Positions 16,566 through 26,038 of a stretch of DNA of 64,000 nt are shown one piece after another. The notes beneath the pieces are model-generated. The model was not told the origin of the DNA, did not search any database, and saw nothing but the letters and a program-made list of their open reading frames with translations. Origin of the DNA: Aporhodopirellula rubra (GTDB taxonomy: Bacteria > Planctomycetota > Planctomycetia > Pirellulales > Pirellulaceae); the NCBI RefSeq assembly GCF_014192335.1, contig NZ_JACHXU010000003.1:372001-436000 (forward strand), in the 5' to 3' direction. Each line of letters begins with the position of its first letter. Within the stretch, counting starts at the first letter, position 1. The position numbers and the translations under genes are program-made.

Positions 16566-17026
16566 CTACGACGCCCGCAAGCTGACCAAGTGCTGGCCGC
16601 CGGTGCTTGCGATTTCTGTCTTTACTTCCAGCCCCGGCGACAGACGCGAAAGCCGATCGACGAGCCACTCGGCAACGGCGTCGGCGTCTTGCCGCGTCGG
16701 GCAACGAGCCATCGCCTCGCGGCCACCCTTTCGCTCCAATCGTTCCGCCGCAGCGATGATCGGAGCCGGGTCGACGACGATCAAATGATCGGGCCAAGGA
16801 ACGACCGGGGCATTCGATCCCTTACCGGTGTTGCAACTCTTGTGAGCCAGACGCTCGGTCGGCAAGTTGCCCTTGTCCTGTTTTTCTTTTTCGCCTTGCC
16901 CTTGCTGATCCGAGTGTCCAAGCTCGCTCTGCGGGGATCGTTGGGCGACATGTTTGGATCCACTGGTTCGTCGCACAACCAACATCGCCATCCGTCCGCC
17001 TCGCCCACATCCTGAAGTTGACTCAT
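16566..17026 (-). pseudogene. HNH endonuclease, frameshifted
   Basis: Starting at ATG 17026, one frame encodes GWRCWLCDEPVDP, the first Cys pair of an HNH nuclease, and continues to about ISKGKAKKK. The remainder of the domain, RLAHKSCNTGKGSNAP, and a further 75 residues are in another frame. The switch falls in an A/G-rich stretch near 16880-16900. Both halves of the zinc-binding and catalytic region are recognisable, so this is a recent frameshift or a sequencing error. The Asp-His pair expected between them is affected by the shift. Confidence 0.6.
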
Positions 17027-17231
17027 TCGTTTTATGCCTGCCGTGAAAATTGGTTTTGATTGGATTTCTTGCCAAGGTACCGAGTTGGCTGTCGCCAAGT
17101 TGATTGTTTCTTGCGATCGACGCGATCCTCGCCATTGCTTTTGTAGTCTTACCAAATTGGCTTGACTATCGCGGTTGCTTTCACCACGATTCAATGGTCT
17201 TACGAATCAAACACAAATTGACTTCTTCAAC

Positions 17232-17903
17232 ATGGTGCGAACACTTGCGATTGGTGACATTCACGGTTGTTACCGATCGCTCGATGCACTGGCTTCATTT
17301 GTGGCGCTCGCACCAGATGATCGCCTCATCACGCTTGGTGACTACGTTGATCGTGGCCCCGATTCCCGTCGGGTGATCGAATGGCTCGTTCGACGCCACG
17401 AGAGCGGAGGGCTGGTTCCATTGCGGGGCAACCACGAACTGATGATGCTCGCGGCTCGAAAATCGGACCGGCATCGCGAGGAATGGCTGGCGTGTGGCGG
17501 CGAGGCGGTGTTCTCGTCGTATTGCACCGATCGTTTGTCTGACATTCCGGACGAGCATTGGGCGTTCTTGGAAGGTTCGCTTCGGTCTCACTTCGCAACC
17601 AAGACGCACTTCTTCGTTCACGCCAACGCGTATGCGGAGATCCCGATTGATGAACAGCCCGATTTCATGCTGTACTGGGAATCGTTCGGCGACCCGGCCC
17701 CACACGAATCAGGGCTAACGATGGTCTGCGGTCACTCACCACAACGCGATGGGATTCCATTGTCGGTCGGTCACGCGATCTGCATCGACACATGGGCGCA
17801 CGGGCGAGGCTGGCTGACTTGTCTCGATGTTGACTCCGGTCTCTGCTGGCAATCCAATGAGTCGGGTGCGACCCGTCGCTTCTGGCTCGACGAGGGGCCA
17901 TGA
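17232..17903 (+). CDS. Serine/threonine protein phosphatase-like metallophosphoesterase
   Basis: The 223-residue protein has the full phosphoprotein phosphatase signature: GDIHGCYRSLD near residue 7, GDYVDRGPDS near 37 and RGNHELMML near 70, with later metal-ligand His residues in FVHAN and CGHSP. Size and motifs fit the small bacterial PPP family that hydrolyses phosphoserine or phosphothreonine, or dinucleoside polyphosphates. The ATG at 17232 begins right at the first strand, so I prefer it to the longer frame. It is a single gene with no obvious partner; a role in the island is not evident. Confidence 0.85.
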   Translation: MVRTLAIGDIHGCYRSLDALASFVALAPDDRLITLGDYVDRGPDSRRVIEWLVRRHESGGLVPLRGNHELMMLAARKSDRHREEWLACGGEAVFSSYCTDRLSDIPDEHWAFLEGSLRSHFATKTHFFVHANAYAEIPIDEQPDFMLYWESFGDPAPHESGLTMVCGHSPQRDGIPLSVGHAICIDTWAHGRGWLTCLDVDSGLCWQSNESGATRRFWLDEGP

Positions 17904-18002
17904 CGTCGTCGACGTCCTACTTCACGATCAGTCAGGCGATCACAAGTCTGACATTGTTGATTTTTCGCTCTCACTCCAGACTTGATTGCGGTGGCACGTC
18001 AC

Positions 18003-18761
18003 ATGAAATCTGAAATTAGCACATGGTCGCCTGATTCGATTTGTTTGAAGTTAGACGCAGCGGATTCTCGACCGCTTGCCAAGGCGATGTATGAACGAAC
18101 GTGTCGGACTGATTTTTCGCAGCCCGGGTTCTGCGTTGTTGATGCCGGATCGGAGATCGACTCGATCTCATTCCGCAGATTGATGCTCGAACTCAAACGA
18201 GAGATGGCCGCGATCCACGAAGTGCAGACCGGTAAAACACTCGTGCATCTTTCTGCCGCGCGTTTTGATCAACAAGAAACGACCCGCCCTCATTTGGACG
18301 GTGGACCGGACGAATGCTTCTTGATGTTAGGTTACGAGCCATCCGCGGTCGATTCCGATCTTCAGATCACCGACTACACCAAGTGTGCATTCGACCTTGG
18401 ACTCACGCCCAAGGAACTGCTGGTCAAGCACAATCCGATGTTTCAATCCAGTTTTGAAATCTTGGAACCTTATTCGACGCGAGTGCCTTGCTTTTCAAAG
18501 ACGAACTATCAAATCATTTGCATCAACAACTCGTCCGCTGGGTACTCATCGTTAGAACCCGCATGGCAAGGAACACTCCACACGGCAACGATCCTGACGC
18601 CGGACGAAGACGAACGGCGAGTGATCAACTCGACAATGATTGCTTCGGTGCCAAAGGGAACCCCGGATACCATCGACGCGAGTGTGCTGAACGAGTTCGC
18701 GTCCACTTCCGCGGTTCGACGTCGAGGTTACGACAAGCCGCATTTGGATGATGATGACTGA
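18003..18761 (+). CDS. Hypothetical protein
   Basis: The 252-residue product is not recognised. It is a soluble mixed alpha/beta protein with no signal peptide. RPHLDGG near residue 100 has the H-x-D spacing seen in iron/2-oxoglutarate dioxygenases, and a TLHTATIL segment further on contains a possible second His, but the Arg expected for 2-oxoglutarate is not clear, so I would not assign that function. The C-terminus is acidic (HLDDDD). The ATG at 18003 was chosen over weaker upstream GTG and TTG codons. It follows the phosphatase gene by about 100 bases. Confidence 0.55.
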   Translation: MKSEISTWSPDSICLKLDAADSRPLAKAMYERTCRTDFSQPGFCVVDAGSEIDSISFRRLMLELKREMAAIHEVQTGKTLVHLSAARFDQQETTRPHLDGGPDECFLMLGYEPSAVDSDLQITDYTKCAFDLGLTPKELLVKHNPMFQSSFEILEPYSTRVPCFSKTNYQIICINNSSAGYSSLEPAWQGTLHTATILTPDEDERRVINSTMIASVPKGTPDTIDASVLNEFASTSAVRRRGYDKPHLDDDD

Positions 18762-18909
18762 GCGGGTTTCGCGACTCGATTTTTTAGTTCCACGCCCATT
18801 CGCCGATTCATCGAAACCCAGGGTATCGACCGCGAACGTCTGATTCAGCCGAGTAACGACTGGGTCATTCATTTCCTCAAATCGGCTCCGTGCTTGACCG
18901 ACCACGGAC

Positions 18910-19209
18910 TCAGTTCGATAGACGCCAGTAGAACACCGCATCTATCACACCAAGCAGAACCGCAGAAACGAGAACGCCCCAGCCGAAACCCTTAACGAGC
19001 GGTTTGGCTCGGGTTGCCAGTACAATGCCGGTCGGCAGGTAGACAAGCTGGAGAAACAAGTTAATTCCCAACACCCAGCGGAGCTCGTCCGGGGCCATTG
19101 GATCTTGGATCAATGCCGGCCACACGATGGCTCCGTCGAGGAGACCCCAAAGCCCGACCATCAACCAGAAACCGCGCACCGAATCGCGTGGTCGCATAAA
19201 TAGTGCCAC
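18910..19209 (-). CDS. Small membrane protein, possibly 5' truncated
   Basis: About 99 residues with three hydrophobic segments: FWLMVGLWGLLDGAIVW, INLFLQLVYLPTGIVLA and WGVLVSAVLLGVIDAVFYW. The frame continues upstream of the GTG at 19209 and encodes another hydrophobic stretch (LIATIFALALVSLGSATVAL), but no ATG is found there. A nearby ATG in another frame (about 19309) suggests that a small frameshift may have broken the start. It is probably an inner-membrane protein of unknown function. Confidence 0.45.
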   Translation of the reverse strand: MALFMRPRDSVRGFWLMVGLWGLLDGAIVWPALIQDPMAPDELRWVLGINLFLQLVYLPTGIVLATRAKPLVKGFGWGVLVSAVLLGVIDAVFYWRLSN

Positions 19210-19426
19210 TGTGGCGCTGCCGAGAGAAACGAGCGCTAACGCAAAGATCGTCGCGATAAGTTGTTGGTGAATGATGGGACTCCGGTGAGCAGGGGCAAAG
19301 CATGAATCATTCTCTAACCGCTACAAAACTCCGCAGCACAACAATGCTTACGGCAAGGCACAGCCGCTCGTTTGAGGACCAATACAACTGATCCGTCGAG
19401 CCTACGCGGCGAAGGATCACGACCGC
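19210..19426. other. Region between membrane gene and transposase
   Basis: It includes the possible 5' extension of the small membrane gene and the left flank of the transposase. GAGCCTACGCGGCGA at 19395-19409 is close to GAGCCTACGCAGCGA beyond the other end of the transposase gene (about 20575). No other gene is supported. Confidence 0.3.
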
Positions 19427-20503
19427 CTACGCCACGTGCCGGTACGACAGCAAGTGGCCGCCGAGTTCCGAATCACAGACGACGCTGTCTTTGCTGAACT
19501 TGATTGGTACCGTGACCACGTCGTCGCGAATCGGTGGCAGGTGATCTCGGGATGAATGGCCTCGACGCTGGTTGTACCAACTCTGCGTCGTGTGAAGGAT
19601 GCCGTCGAGGTGCTCGTTGGTCACGATGCAGAACGCGTTGAGCACTTCGTGTTTGATCGTTTGGATCACCCGCTCAACGTGAGCCTGCAAGTTGGGCGAC
19701 CGGATCGGCGTCAGCTTGATCTCGCAATCCGAAGTCTTGAACACATCGTCAAACGAATCCACGTACTTTCGATCGCGGTCCCGCATCAAGATCTCGCACT
19801 TCAAGTCATTGTCGTCAACATGCATTTGAAAGTTGCGTCCCTGCTGCGTCGTCCACTCGCCCGTCGGGTTCTCGGTGCAAGGCGAGATCCAAATCTGCCG
19901 CGTGCCAAGATGAATGAAAACCATGAAGTAAACGTCGACCAATCCCTTGAGCGTCCACTTCTTCTTGCAAGCGAAATCGCACTGCCACAACGTGTCGGCG
20001 TGGCGTTTGAGGAACTTGTGCCATGTGTCCGGGTGGTCGCCTGGCGTCGGTGCGAAGCCGGCGTCGACGATCACGTTCTTCACCGTTTGACGAGAAACGT
20101 GAATGCCCATCCGCCGCAGCTCTTGCAGGATCTTCGTGTAACCGAAGCCGGTTTCCTTTCGGATCCGCAGGATGGTTTCACGAACGTCTTCAAGCACCTT
20201 CGGCCGGCCCGCTCCTTTCTTCGTGGATGTCTTCGCTGGCTTTGGCGTGTCGTCCTCCATCTTCCGAACCCAGCGCCGGAACGTCGAGTACGACACGATC
20301 GTCATCACGTCTTTGATCTTCCCGCCCAGCTTTTTGCCGTGTTTGACCAGCGTGTTTCTTTCACGATTGTCCAACGTGACGCGACCGGGTAACTTGGACC
20401 GAAGGATTTCGTTCTCCGCCTTCAGGTAACGAATCTGCTGAGCCAGTTCCTGCCGCGTCAGCGACGCTAGCAGTGTCAAAAGTGGGTGGACAATGTTCGC
20501 CAT
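19427..20503 (-). CDS. DDE (rve-type) transposase
   Basis: The 358-residue protein has an N-terminal HTH part (residues 1-130, with a stretch rich in Lys and Pro near 85-100) and an integrase core. The first Asp lies in LWQCDFACKK near 190, the second in MRDRDRKYV near 255, and the Glu in SPNLQAHVERVIQTIKHEV near 290, so the DDE triad is intact. It resembles IS481/IS3-type transposases. Only one open frame is needed, and no frameshift is evident. Clear terminal inverted repeats were not found by eye, so the element borders are uncertain. Confidence 0.8.
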   Translation of the reverse strand: MANIVHPLLTLLASLTRQELAQQIRYLKAENEILRSKLPGRVTLDNRERNTLVKHGKKLGGKIKDVMTIVSYSTFRRWVRKMEDDTPKPAKTSTKKGAGRPKVLEDVRETILRIRKETGFGYTKILQELRRMGIHVSRQTVKNVIVDAGFAPTPGDHPDTWHKFLKRHADTLWQCDFACKKKWTLKGLVDVYFMVFIHLGTRQIWISPCTENPTGEWTTQQGRNFQMHVDDNDLKCEILMRDRDRKYVDSFDDVFKTSDCEIKLTPIRSPNLQAHVERVIQTIKHEVLNAFCIVTNEHLDGILHTTQSWYNQRRGHSSRDHLPPIRDDVVTVPIKFSKDSVVCDSELGGHLLSYRHVA

Positions 20504-20899
20504 CGTGCGATCAAAAGCCTTGCAAATCCGGGGACAATCGGAGTGGCAGAGTATTTGTACCCCGCCGAAGCGACGAGCCTACGCAGCGATCCGATTCCCG
20601 CAACTTCCGGTGAATTGATCCGGCGAGTTTGCAACCGAATCAGACGCTGCGATACCGGCTGACCGATGCAATCGCCAAAGCCAACGACGCCCCGATCCTG
20701 CCAAGACGCAGCAAGATGCAGTCGCTGTTAACCAGCCGAGCTAAGAATTTCACGGGCGAAGAAGTCGCCGCCGGTTAACACATTCAAGTTAACCCGATGC
20801 GCGAACCGGACGCGGAGGTCCGCATCGACCGAAGTGGCAACGCGGCAGGACAAGAACCGCTCAAACGCTGTCCAAAAGCCTGCAAATTCAATGCAACAG
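20504..20899 (+). other. Remnants between two transposases
   Basis: One frame from about 20640 to 20778 encodes roughly 45 residues ending SLLTSRAKNFTGEEVAAG and a stop, which reads like the tail of a broken gene I cannot identify. The rest, up to about 20900, shows the junction with the IS66 remnant. No complete gene is present. Confidence 0.3.
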
Positions 20900-21730
20900 C
20901 CGAGAGCTTTTGCAGAGAACGTCCTGTACGGGGAGATGCTTCGCACCGCCGGTCGACTGGAGGACGCCTACGCTCAGGTCCGAAGGGCCGTGCTAGGTTC
21001 GCCTCAGGTGGTCGGAGATGAAACGGGTTGGCGAGTCGATGGACGTGGGGCTTGGCTTCATGCGTTCGTCGGACTGACCGCGACGTGTTACGAAGTGGAT
21101 GCGACGAGAAGCATCGGGCCGGCGGAAAGACTACTGGGCATCGACTGGGCGGGAATCTTTGGTCACGACGGCTGGGCGGTCTATGACAAGTTCACCGCAG
21201 CGACTCATCAACAATGCTTTGCGCACCTGTTTCGGCGATGTGAATCGTTAATCGAAAGCGGGACCGGTGGTGCGTTGGCGTTTCCGCGTGGAGTGAAAGA
21301 CCTGCTGCTCGCAGGCTTCGAGTATCGCAACCGTTTTCGGTCCGATGAGATGACTGCACACGGGATGAAAGTAATGGCGGGCCGATTGACTATAAAGATG
21401 TGGAAATTGGTTCGTCACCCAAAGAAGCATGCTGCCAATGAACGCTTCGCGAAGTTCTTGGAAAATCATCTCGATGAACTATTCACGTTCCTGCATCGTC
21501 CCGGTGCCGACGCAACGAACTGGCGTGGCGAGCAGGCGATCCGTCCGGCGGTCGTGAATCGAAAAGTATGGGGCGGCAACCGCACCGGAGCCGGAGCGTC
21601 GACCCAGTCACGAATCATGAGCGTGATGCAAACGTGCAAGCAAAGACTGGCCGATCCTTTCGACTTCATCCGTTGTCAATTGATCACGACGAGCCCGCTT
21701 GCCCTGCCTCTGCCCATCGCGTCACGGTAA
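20900..21730 (+). pseudogene. IS66-family transposase, N-terminus missing
   Basis: The sequence carries the catalytic half of an IS66 transposase: VVGDETGWRVDG with the first Asp, GHDGWAVYD with the second, HQQCFAHLFRR, then RPAVVNRKVWGGNRT near the Glu and the typical end MQTCKQRLADPFDFI. Full IS66 transposases have another 150-200 residues, including a zinc-finger region, before this. Nothing similar is found upstream and no orf1/orf2 partners are nearby, so this is an inactive remnant. Confidence 0.7.
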
Positions 21731-21985
21731 ACAAGTACACTTCGATGTAGCCATTGATCGCTTTGATCGGCTCTGGTTTCAACTAGTACGTGCACCGATC
21801 AGCCCTGCAGACGTAGGTTCGATTCCATTTCGTCTCGGGTGATTTGCATCGGAGTGGCGGCGAATTTCGGTGACGAGAACGACGAAACAAAAGACGCTGC
21901 GAAGCACGACAGTCCGTCTCCTTCATCATGGACTGCATTGACAACTGGACCGAGCCGAAGGTTTGCAGTCTACGTGCCGCAGCGT
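21731..21985. other. Gene-free stretch after IS66 remnant
   Basis: About 250 bases between the IS66 remnant and the 3' end of the next minus-strand gene. The frames here are shadows with no protein-like composition, and I see no clear repeat or promoter. Confidence 0.3.
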
Positions 21986-22786
21986 TTATCTCGCAGACTT
22001 CTTCTCGGCTTGGGACTTTTTCGACTGCTTGACGTGTAGCCGGAATGCCTTGCTGATCTTGCTCCATCGCTTCTGCGACCGGCCCATCGCCGTGCCCCAA
22101 TACGACGCCCGGTTCATGTCCCCACCAGCCAAGCTGGGCATGATCGAGCTCCGCATGACATCCAGCCAAGCCAGTACAGTGACCTCAGCGTACATCTGGC
22201 TGAGTCGATCGTCGCCAGCGTCCTCGAGGATGGCGGAGGTGTCCGAATCGATCTTCTTCTGCCAAAGCACCGAGTTTTCGGCGGAGGCAGAGCCGACGAT
22301 CTGAATTAGGTAGTCTCGTGCGGTCCCGATCATGTCGGTAGCCTCGCTGAGGATCGCGGGCGTGGCTGCGATCCAGGCATCGAGCTGCCGCTGGGCGTCA
22401 GCATCACCTTCTTCGGCTAGTCGGCAAGTCTCGTTGAACTCTTGCAAGCACGGGAGCTTGTTGTCGGATTCGGTGGTTGGTGTTGGTGCTGCCGTCGGTT
22501 TGCTGTGCATCTCTCGCTCGTGTAGTTGTCGAAGTACTTTCCAATGAGACGACCACTGACATAGCCATTCGAGTATCTCGCGTGCGGCCCTGTCGTTCTC
22601 TTGCTCGCGGGAGCATTCTTCGCGGTATGCGAGTTTCTCCGCTGCTGCGAGACGCTCGTTCTCGGCGAAGAGTTGAATCGCCGGGTCAGTGACCTTCCCG
22701 ATGTAGCGTTTCGTGGCCTTGCCGTTGATCCGTTGCGTGCGAACCGCGTACTGGTTCGTCGTGCCGTGTCGTCTTTCGATTTGCAT
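21986..22786 (-). CDS. Hypothetical protein of mobile-element block
   Basis: The 266-residue product is not recognised. It opens with a basic beta-rich segment (QIERRHGTTNQYAVRTQRIN, then KRYIGKVTDPA) that resembles short strand-swapped or integrase-arm-like motifs. Helical, acidic sequence follows, and it ends in a Lys-rich tail. The ATG at 22786 is preferred to a TTG at 22819. It lies 36 bases after the upstream gene in a five-gene same-strand block with a ParB-like protein, so a plasmid-like or integrated-element function is likely. Confidence 0.55.
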   Translation of the reverse strand: MQIERRHGTTNQYAVRTQRINGKATKRYIGKVTDPAIQLFAENERLAAAEKLAYREECSREQENDRAAREILEWLCQWSSHWKVLRQLHEREMHSKPTAAPTPTTESDNKLPCLQEFNETCRLAEEGDADAQRQLDAWIAATPAILSEATDMIGTARDYLIQIVGSASAENSVLWQKKIDSDTSAILEDAGDDRLSQMYAEVTVLAWLDVMRSSIMPSLAGGDMNRASYWGTAMGRSQKRWSKISKAFRLHVKQSKKSQAEKKSAR

Positions 22787-22822
22787 CTTTTTTGTGTAAC
22801 ACGTCCCAAAAATCGACAAAAA

Positions 22823-23686
22823 CTATGCGGACAGCTTGATCCGGCCCACCTCGGTGTGCGAATCATCGGCAATTTGCACCGTTTGCAGTGCGTCTTCCTC
22901 GTGAGGTAGAAACTTGCCCAGTTGGTGTGCAGTTCTTTGACCTAAGGCGTGGCCGAGGCTGACGAAGGTAAGGGACGGGCGAGATAGCAGACCACCAAGT
23001 CTCACGGCGATCTCGTTAAGATGATTCCAGTCCTCTCGTTCAAGTTGATACAGCTTTAACGCTAGCTGCAAGCGTTTGATTTCGCGTCCCCGACTGGTCG
23101 TCAGGTCACACTCCTCATCGAGATACGGGATTCTCGCCAGCCAGTGCTCGCAGACCGCAGAGCCACCCCAGCAGGAATCACGGCACACGACATTGTGCAG
23201 GTTGCTGACGGACTTGTTGCCGCCATCAATTACGTGACAGGCCAGCCAACTCTTGCTATCGAGGCAATCCAAGACGTCAAAGAAGATGTCGCAGTAATCT
23301 CGCACGTTATGAGGGGCGACGTCGCTGCGTGCAGCGACTACGTCAAGCGGTAGTCTAGCCAGGATTCTGGCCTCGACCCGTAGCCGTAGCACCGGGTCAT
23401 GGAAGATTGACTCCGCCGCCGCGACATCGAGCAAACGATCGCCTCGACGCGTCCCATGCGTGCCGTCTGGCAGCCCTCCCAGGTGATCGACGATCTGCCA
23501 GAATTCTGAGCCGTACTCCGTATGTGCCGACACATGCCCGCGAGAGACGGCCCGCTGTGCCTTTCGCCATCGCCAATTCGGCCCCGACACGAGACGCCCG
23601 TAATGCCTCAGCGTCTCTGCGGATGTCGTCTCGTCACGTTGCGAGTGTAGTGAGGACATGTCGAGTGCCGCGGGAGATCCTGTCAT
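22823..23686 (-). CDS. Hypothetical protein of mobile-element block
   Basis: The 287-residue protein is not recognised. It is mostly helical; the middle has Cys and His residues (CHVIDGG, CRDSCWGGSAVCEHW) that could bind metal but do not form a familiar motif. I started it at the ATG at 23686, before TGSPAALDMSS, because upstream sequence is Arg/Ser-rich and looks untranslated. It lies between two other unknown genes in the minus-strand block and probably shares their transcript. Confidence 0.5.
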   Translation of the reverse strand: MTGSPAALDMSSLHSQRDETTSAETLRHYGRLVSGPNWRWRKAQRAVSRGHVSAHTEYGSEFWQIVDHLGGLPDGTHGTRRGDRLLDVAAAESIFHDPVLRLRVEARILARLPLDVVAARSDVAPHNVRDYCDIFFDVLDCLDSKSWLACHVIDGGNKSVSNLHNVVCRDSCWGGSAVCEHWLARIPYLDEECDLTTSRGREIKRLQLALKLYQLEREDWNHLNEIAVRLGGLLSRPSLTFVSLGHALGQRTAHQLGKFLPHEEDALQTVQIADDSHTEVGRIKLSA

Positions 23687-23744
23687 GGTTTTTCGAAGGG
23701 TATGGGGCCGAGAAACAGAGCAACGTGTTGGTGATCGGGCTAAA

Positions 23745-24467
23745 TCACCGAGGCTTCTTAAGCACCCTGCGAGGCGTATGCTTCGCAGCTGGTTTGATTG
23801 GCCGCAACTTCTCATCACGGTTGTACGTACAAGGGTAGGTCTTGGGGACTGTGAAGAGTTCGTTCTTGCCGCTGTAAACGATCGGGGTTAGGCGGCGAAC
23901 CATGTTCAGCCTGTCCTTTCCGGTGAGGTGATAATCGTCGATCAAGTCGAGGCGATTCTCTAGGACCTCGGTAGTTGCCTCCCTTTCGAGTTTCGTGGGC
24001 CGTGGAAAGATGGCAGCAGCAAACGCCAGTTGACACCCTACGGTGAGGCTGAGTTGAAGCGGTTTGTTGGCCTGAGCATCTTTTATGTATTTGCTCATCG
24101 TATTGCGATGCAGGCCTAGGCGTTCGCGGATCCACTTGGCACTCGGTATAGAGTCTGCACCCAGGTGAAACCGTTGCCCTCGCTCCCCGATAAGTCGGAG
24201 GTATGCGGCGAGTCGGGTTTCGATCGACGTGCCGTGGTTGCTCAGACGCTGGGAATCCAGTCGAGAGGTATACCACTTGCAGTACTGCGAGTACATCTTC
24301 GGATTCGAGATCGATAGATCAAGCGTGCTCAATCCGTCGTTCAACCCTATCAGTAAGCAGAAGTCAGTGTCGATGGGTTCGGAGCTGGGTGGTGAAGGTG
24401 CTGTGGCAGACACGATTGTGTTCCTTGTTAGAGTGGTGGTGTTTTGCACCATGCTAGGTGCAATCAT
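23745..24467 (-). CDS. Putative DNA-binding protein of mobile-element block
   Basis: The 240-residue product contains one segment, SAKWIRERLGLHRNTMSKYI near residue 125, that reads as a helix-turn-helix. A basic C-terminal half follows (RLDLIDDYHLTGKDRLNMV). The ATG at 24467 has GGAG five bases upstream. Replication or regulatory proteins of integrated elements can look like this, but no Rep signature is visible, so the function is open. Confidence 0.5.
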   Translation of the reverse strand: MIAPSMVQNTTTLTRNTIVSATAPSPPSSEPIDTDFCLLIGLNDGLSTLDLSISNPKMYSQYCKWYTSRLDSQRLSNHGTSIETRLAAYLRLIGERGQRFHLGADSIPSAKWIRERLGLHRNTMSKYIKDAQANKPLQLSLTVGCQLAFAAAIFPRPTKLEREATTEVLENRLDLIDDYHLTGKDRLNMVRRLTPIVYSGKNELFTVPKTYPCTYNRDEKLRPIKPAAKHTPRRVLKKPR

Positions 24468-24552
24468 CCGGGCTCCAAAAAGGTGCACAGGGGATTGTGC
24501 TGATGAGCTACGAGGAAGAACAGGCTGACTCGTCCGCTGCCGTGGGGCCAAC

Positions 24553-24960
24553 CTAGTTGACCCGACGATGATCTATCCCATTCATCAATGTCCTAATCAA
24601 CGTGCCTCTGCGATTTGAATCCTCTGCAACCCAGCGGTCGGCATCGGCTAATCTTGCCCGCTTCTCCGTCCCGACTTCTCTAGATGAAATGCCAGGGCAA
24701 ATCCCTGACAAAATTGCGAGAATAGTCATGGAATCGAAATTAATCTGCTTCCTACGGCCCATCTTCAACTTTGAGAGCGTCGTCGGATCACACTCCAGAT
24801 AGGCTGCGAGTCTTTTGATAGTCGGGTAGCAGTCATGTCCCGGTTGGTATCGATGCCCGCGTTGATCGCATGACACTAAATACTTTCGAATGCGTTCATC
24901 AAGAGCCTGGTGAGCGAGCCCCGGCTCGCTCTCGATCTCGTACGTCTTCGAGTCCGTCAT
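24553..24960 (-). CDS. Putative XRE-like regulator of mobile-element block
   Basis: The 135-residue protein contains YPTIKRLAAYLECDPTTLSK and KQINFDSMTILAILSG (about 45-85), spaced like the helices of an XRE-type DNA-binding domain. The ATG at 24960 starts MTDSKTYEIES. The longer frame includes an Asn run from a simple AAC-type repeat (about 24980-25000) that I take to be leader sequence. It precedes the unknown DNA-binding gene and follows the ParB-like gene on the same strand. Confidence 0.5.
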   Translation of the reverse strand: MTDSKTYEIESEPGLAHQALDERIRKYLVSCDQRGHRYQPGHDCYPTIKRLAAYLECDPTTLSKLKMGRRKQINFDSMTILAILSGICPGISSREVGTEKRARLADADRWVAEDSNRRGTLIRTLMNGIDHRRVN

Positions 24961-25090
24961 GTCGGCGACACCTGATAGGTTGTTGTTATTGTTTTTCAAG
25001 TTGTTAGCTGGAAACGAATGAGAGGGCAGAAGCCGTCCTTCGGGAAGATGCTGCCAGAGACGCAATTCCCGAGGGACGCTCCTCGGCACA

Positions 25091-26038
25091 TTAAGCCTGT
25101 TTTGCTTGAGTGATGAGCATAAGCTTCTTTTTCAAGTAGTTGATTGCTTGCTCCACTACTGGAGTTTCCGGGGCGACTGCAAAATGGTCTTCATCATCAG
25201 TTGCCCCGATATACTTGTCGCCGGCTGGTCCATACAAGATGATCGAAATATCGAGTTTTGGGTGCGTGAGAACCGAAATGCCTGGTGCTTCTAATTCTCG
25301 AATGCCATCTCCATGCTCGGTAACACTGCGAAGATCCTGGTGCTGCCGCACCTTCTTCTGTGTCTTCGGTTTTGAGGTCTTTAGTTGCTTGCGAGATACA
25401 CCTGCAAGCTTGGCCGCATCGTCGAGCGAAAGCTCGCCTGATTCTATTTTACCGCGTACCTCCGGGGTTGCCGACAAAATTTTCTCGGTCAGCGCCAGGT
25501 CTGCTCGTGGTACTGATTCGTCCTTGGCTACCTTTTCAAGCACGCGTGTGCTTCGTTTCTTAGGTTTTTGGCTTGTCGCACGTTTTGCGCCAGCCTGCTT
25601 CTTTTGGCTTTCACGACCTTTCTCCGCACCGCTGGCTCGACGTTCTGCCGCGTCCTTCCGCTGCTTGGCAAGTCGATCTACTGCCCTCATCAGTTTTTGA
25701 TTGCTGGTGAGGTGCCGGCGAGCCACATTTGATTGAGCGATCGCCTCGGGGCTATGCTCACTGACCTTCACGTGGCCTGGAGCGATGGAAACGCCGGCCG
25801 CGAGGCACGCCATGAGACGAGAACGCCCGTCGAGTAGCTGGTTTTTATGATCGACGTAGATGGGCTCAAGTAGGCCGTTCTCCTTGATCGAGTCGACCAA
25901 GTTGTCGAAGTCTTGTTGAGAAATTCTCGGGAGGGCGTTGCACGCTGGATGCACCTTTCCGACCAACGCACCTGCATATTTAATCGCCTCGTGGAGATTC
26001 GGACGTTCGTACCGAGGCGAATGCCTGTTCTGGTTCAT
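25091..26038 (-). CDS. ParB-like partition/regulatory protein
   Basis: The 315-residue protein has a ParB-like N-terminal domain (about 35-130): HPACNALPRISQQDFDNL, SIKENGLLEPIYVD, QLLDGRSRLMACLAAG with the DGRxR motif, and later VARRHLTSNQKLMRAV, typical of the linker helix. A Lys/Arg-rich linker (about 135-190), an HTH-like KIESGELSLDDAAKLAGVSR and a distinct 90-residue C-terminal domain follow. ParB-like proteins of this kind load plasmid or element segregation complexes or act as element regulators. No ParA was seen. It is the first gene of the minus-strand block. Confidence 0.7.
   Translation of the reverse strand: MNQNRHSPRYERPNLHEAIKYAGALVGKVHPACNALPRISQQDFDNLVDSIKENGLLEPIYVDHKNQLLDGRSRLMACLAAGVSIAPGHVKVSEHSPEAIAQSNVARRHLTSNQKLMRAVDRLAKQRKDAAERRASGAEKGRESQKKQAGAKRATSQKPKKRSTRVLEKVAKDESVPRADLALTEKILSATPEVRGKIESGELSLDDAAKLAGVSRKQLKTSKPKTQKKVRQHQDLRSVTEHGDGIRELEAPGISVLTHPKLDISIILYGPAGDKYIGATDDEDHFAVAPETPVVEQAINYLKKKLMLITQAKQA

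Noticed and set aside
18003-18761. Iron/2-oxoglutarate dioxygenase assignment from a single H-x-D
   Set aside because: The distal His and Arg residues are not convincingly placed, so I leave it hypothetical.
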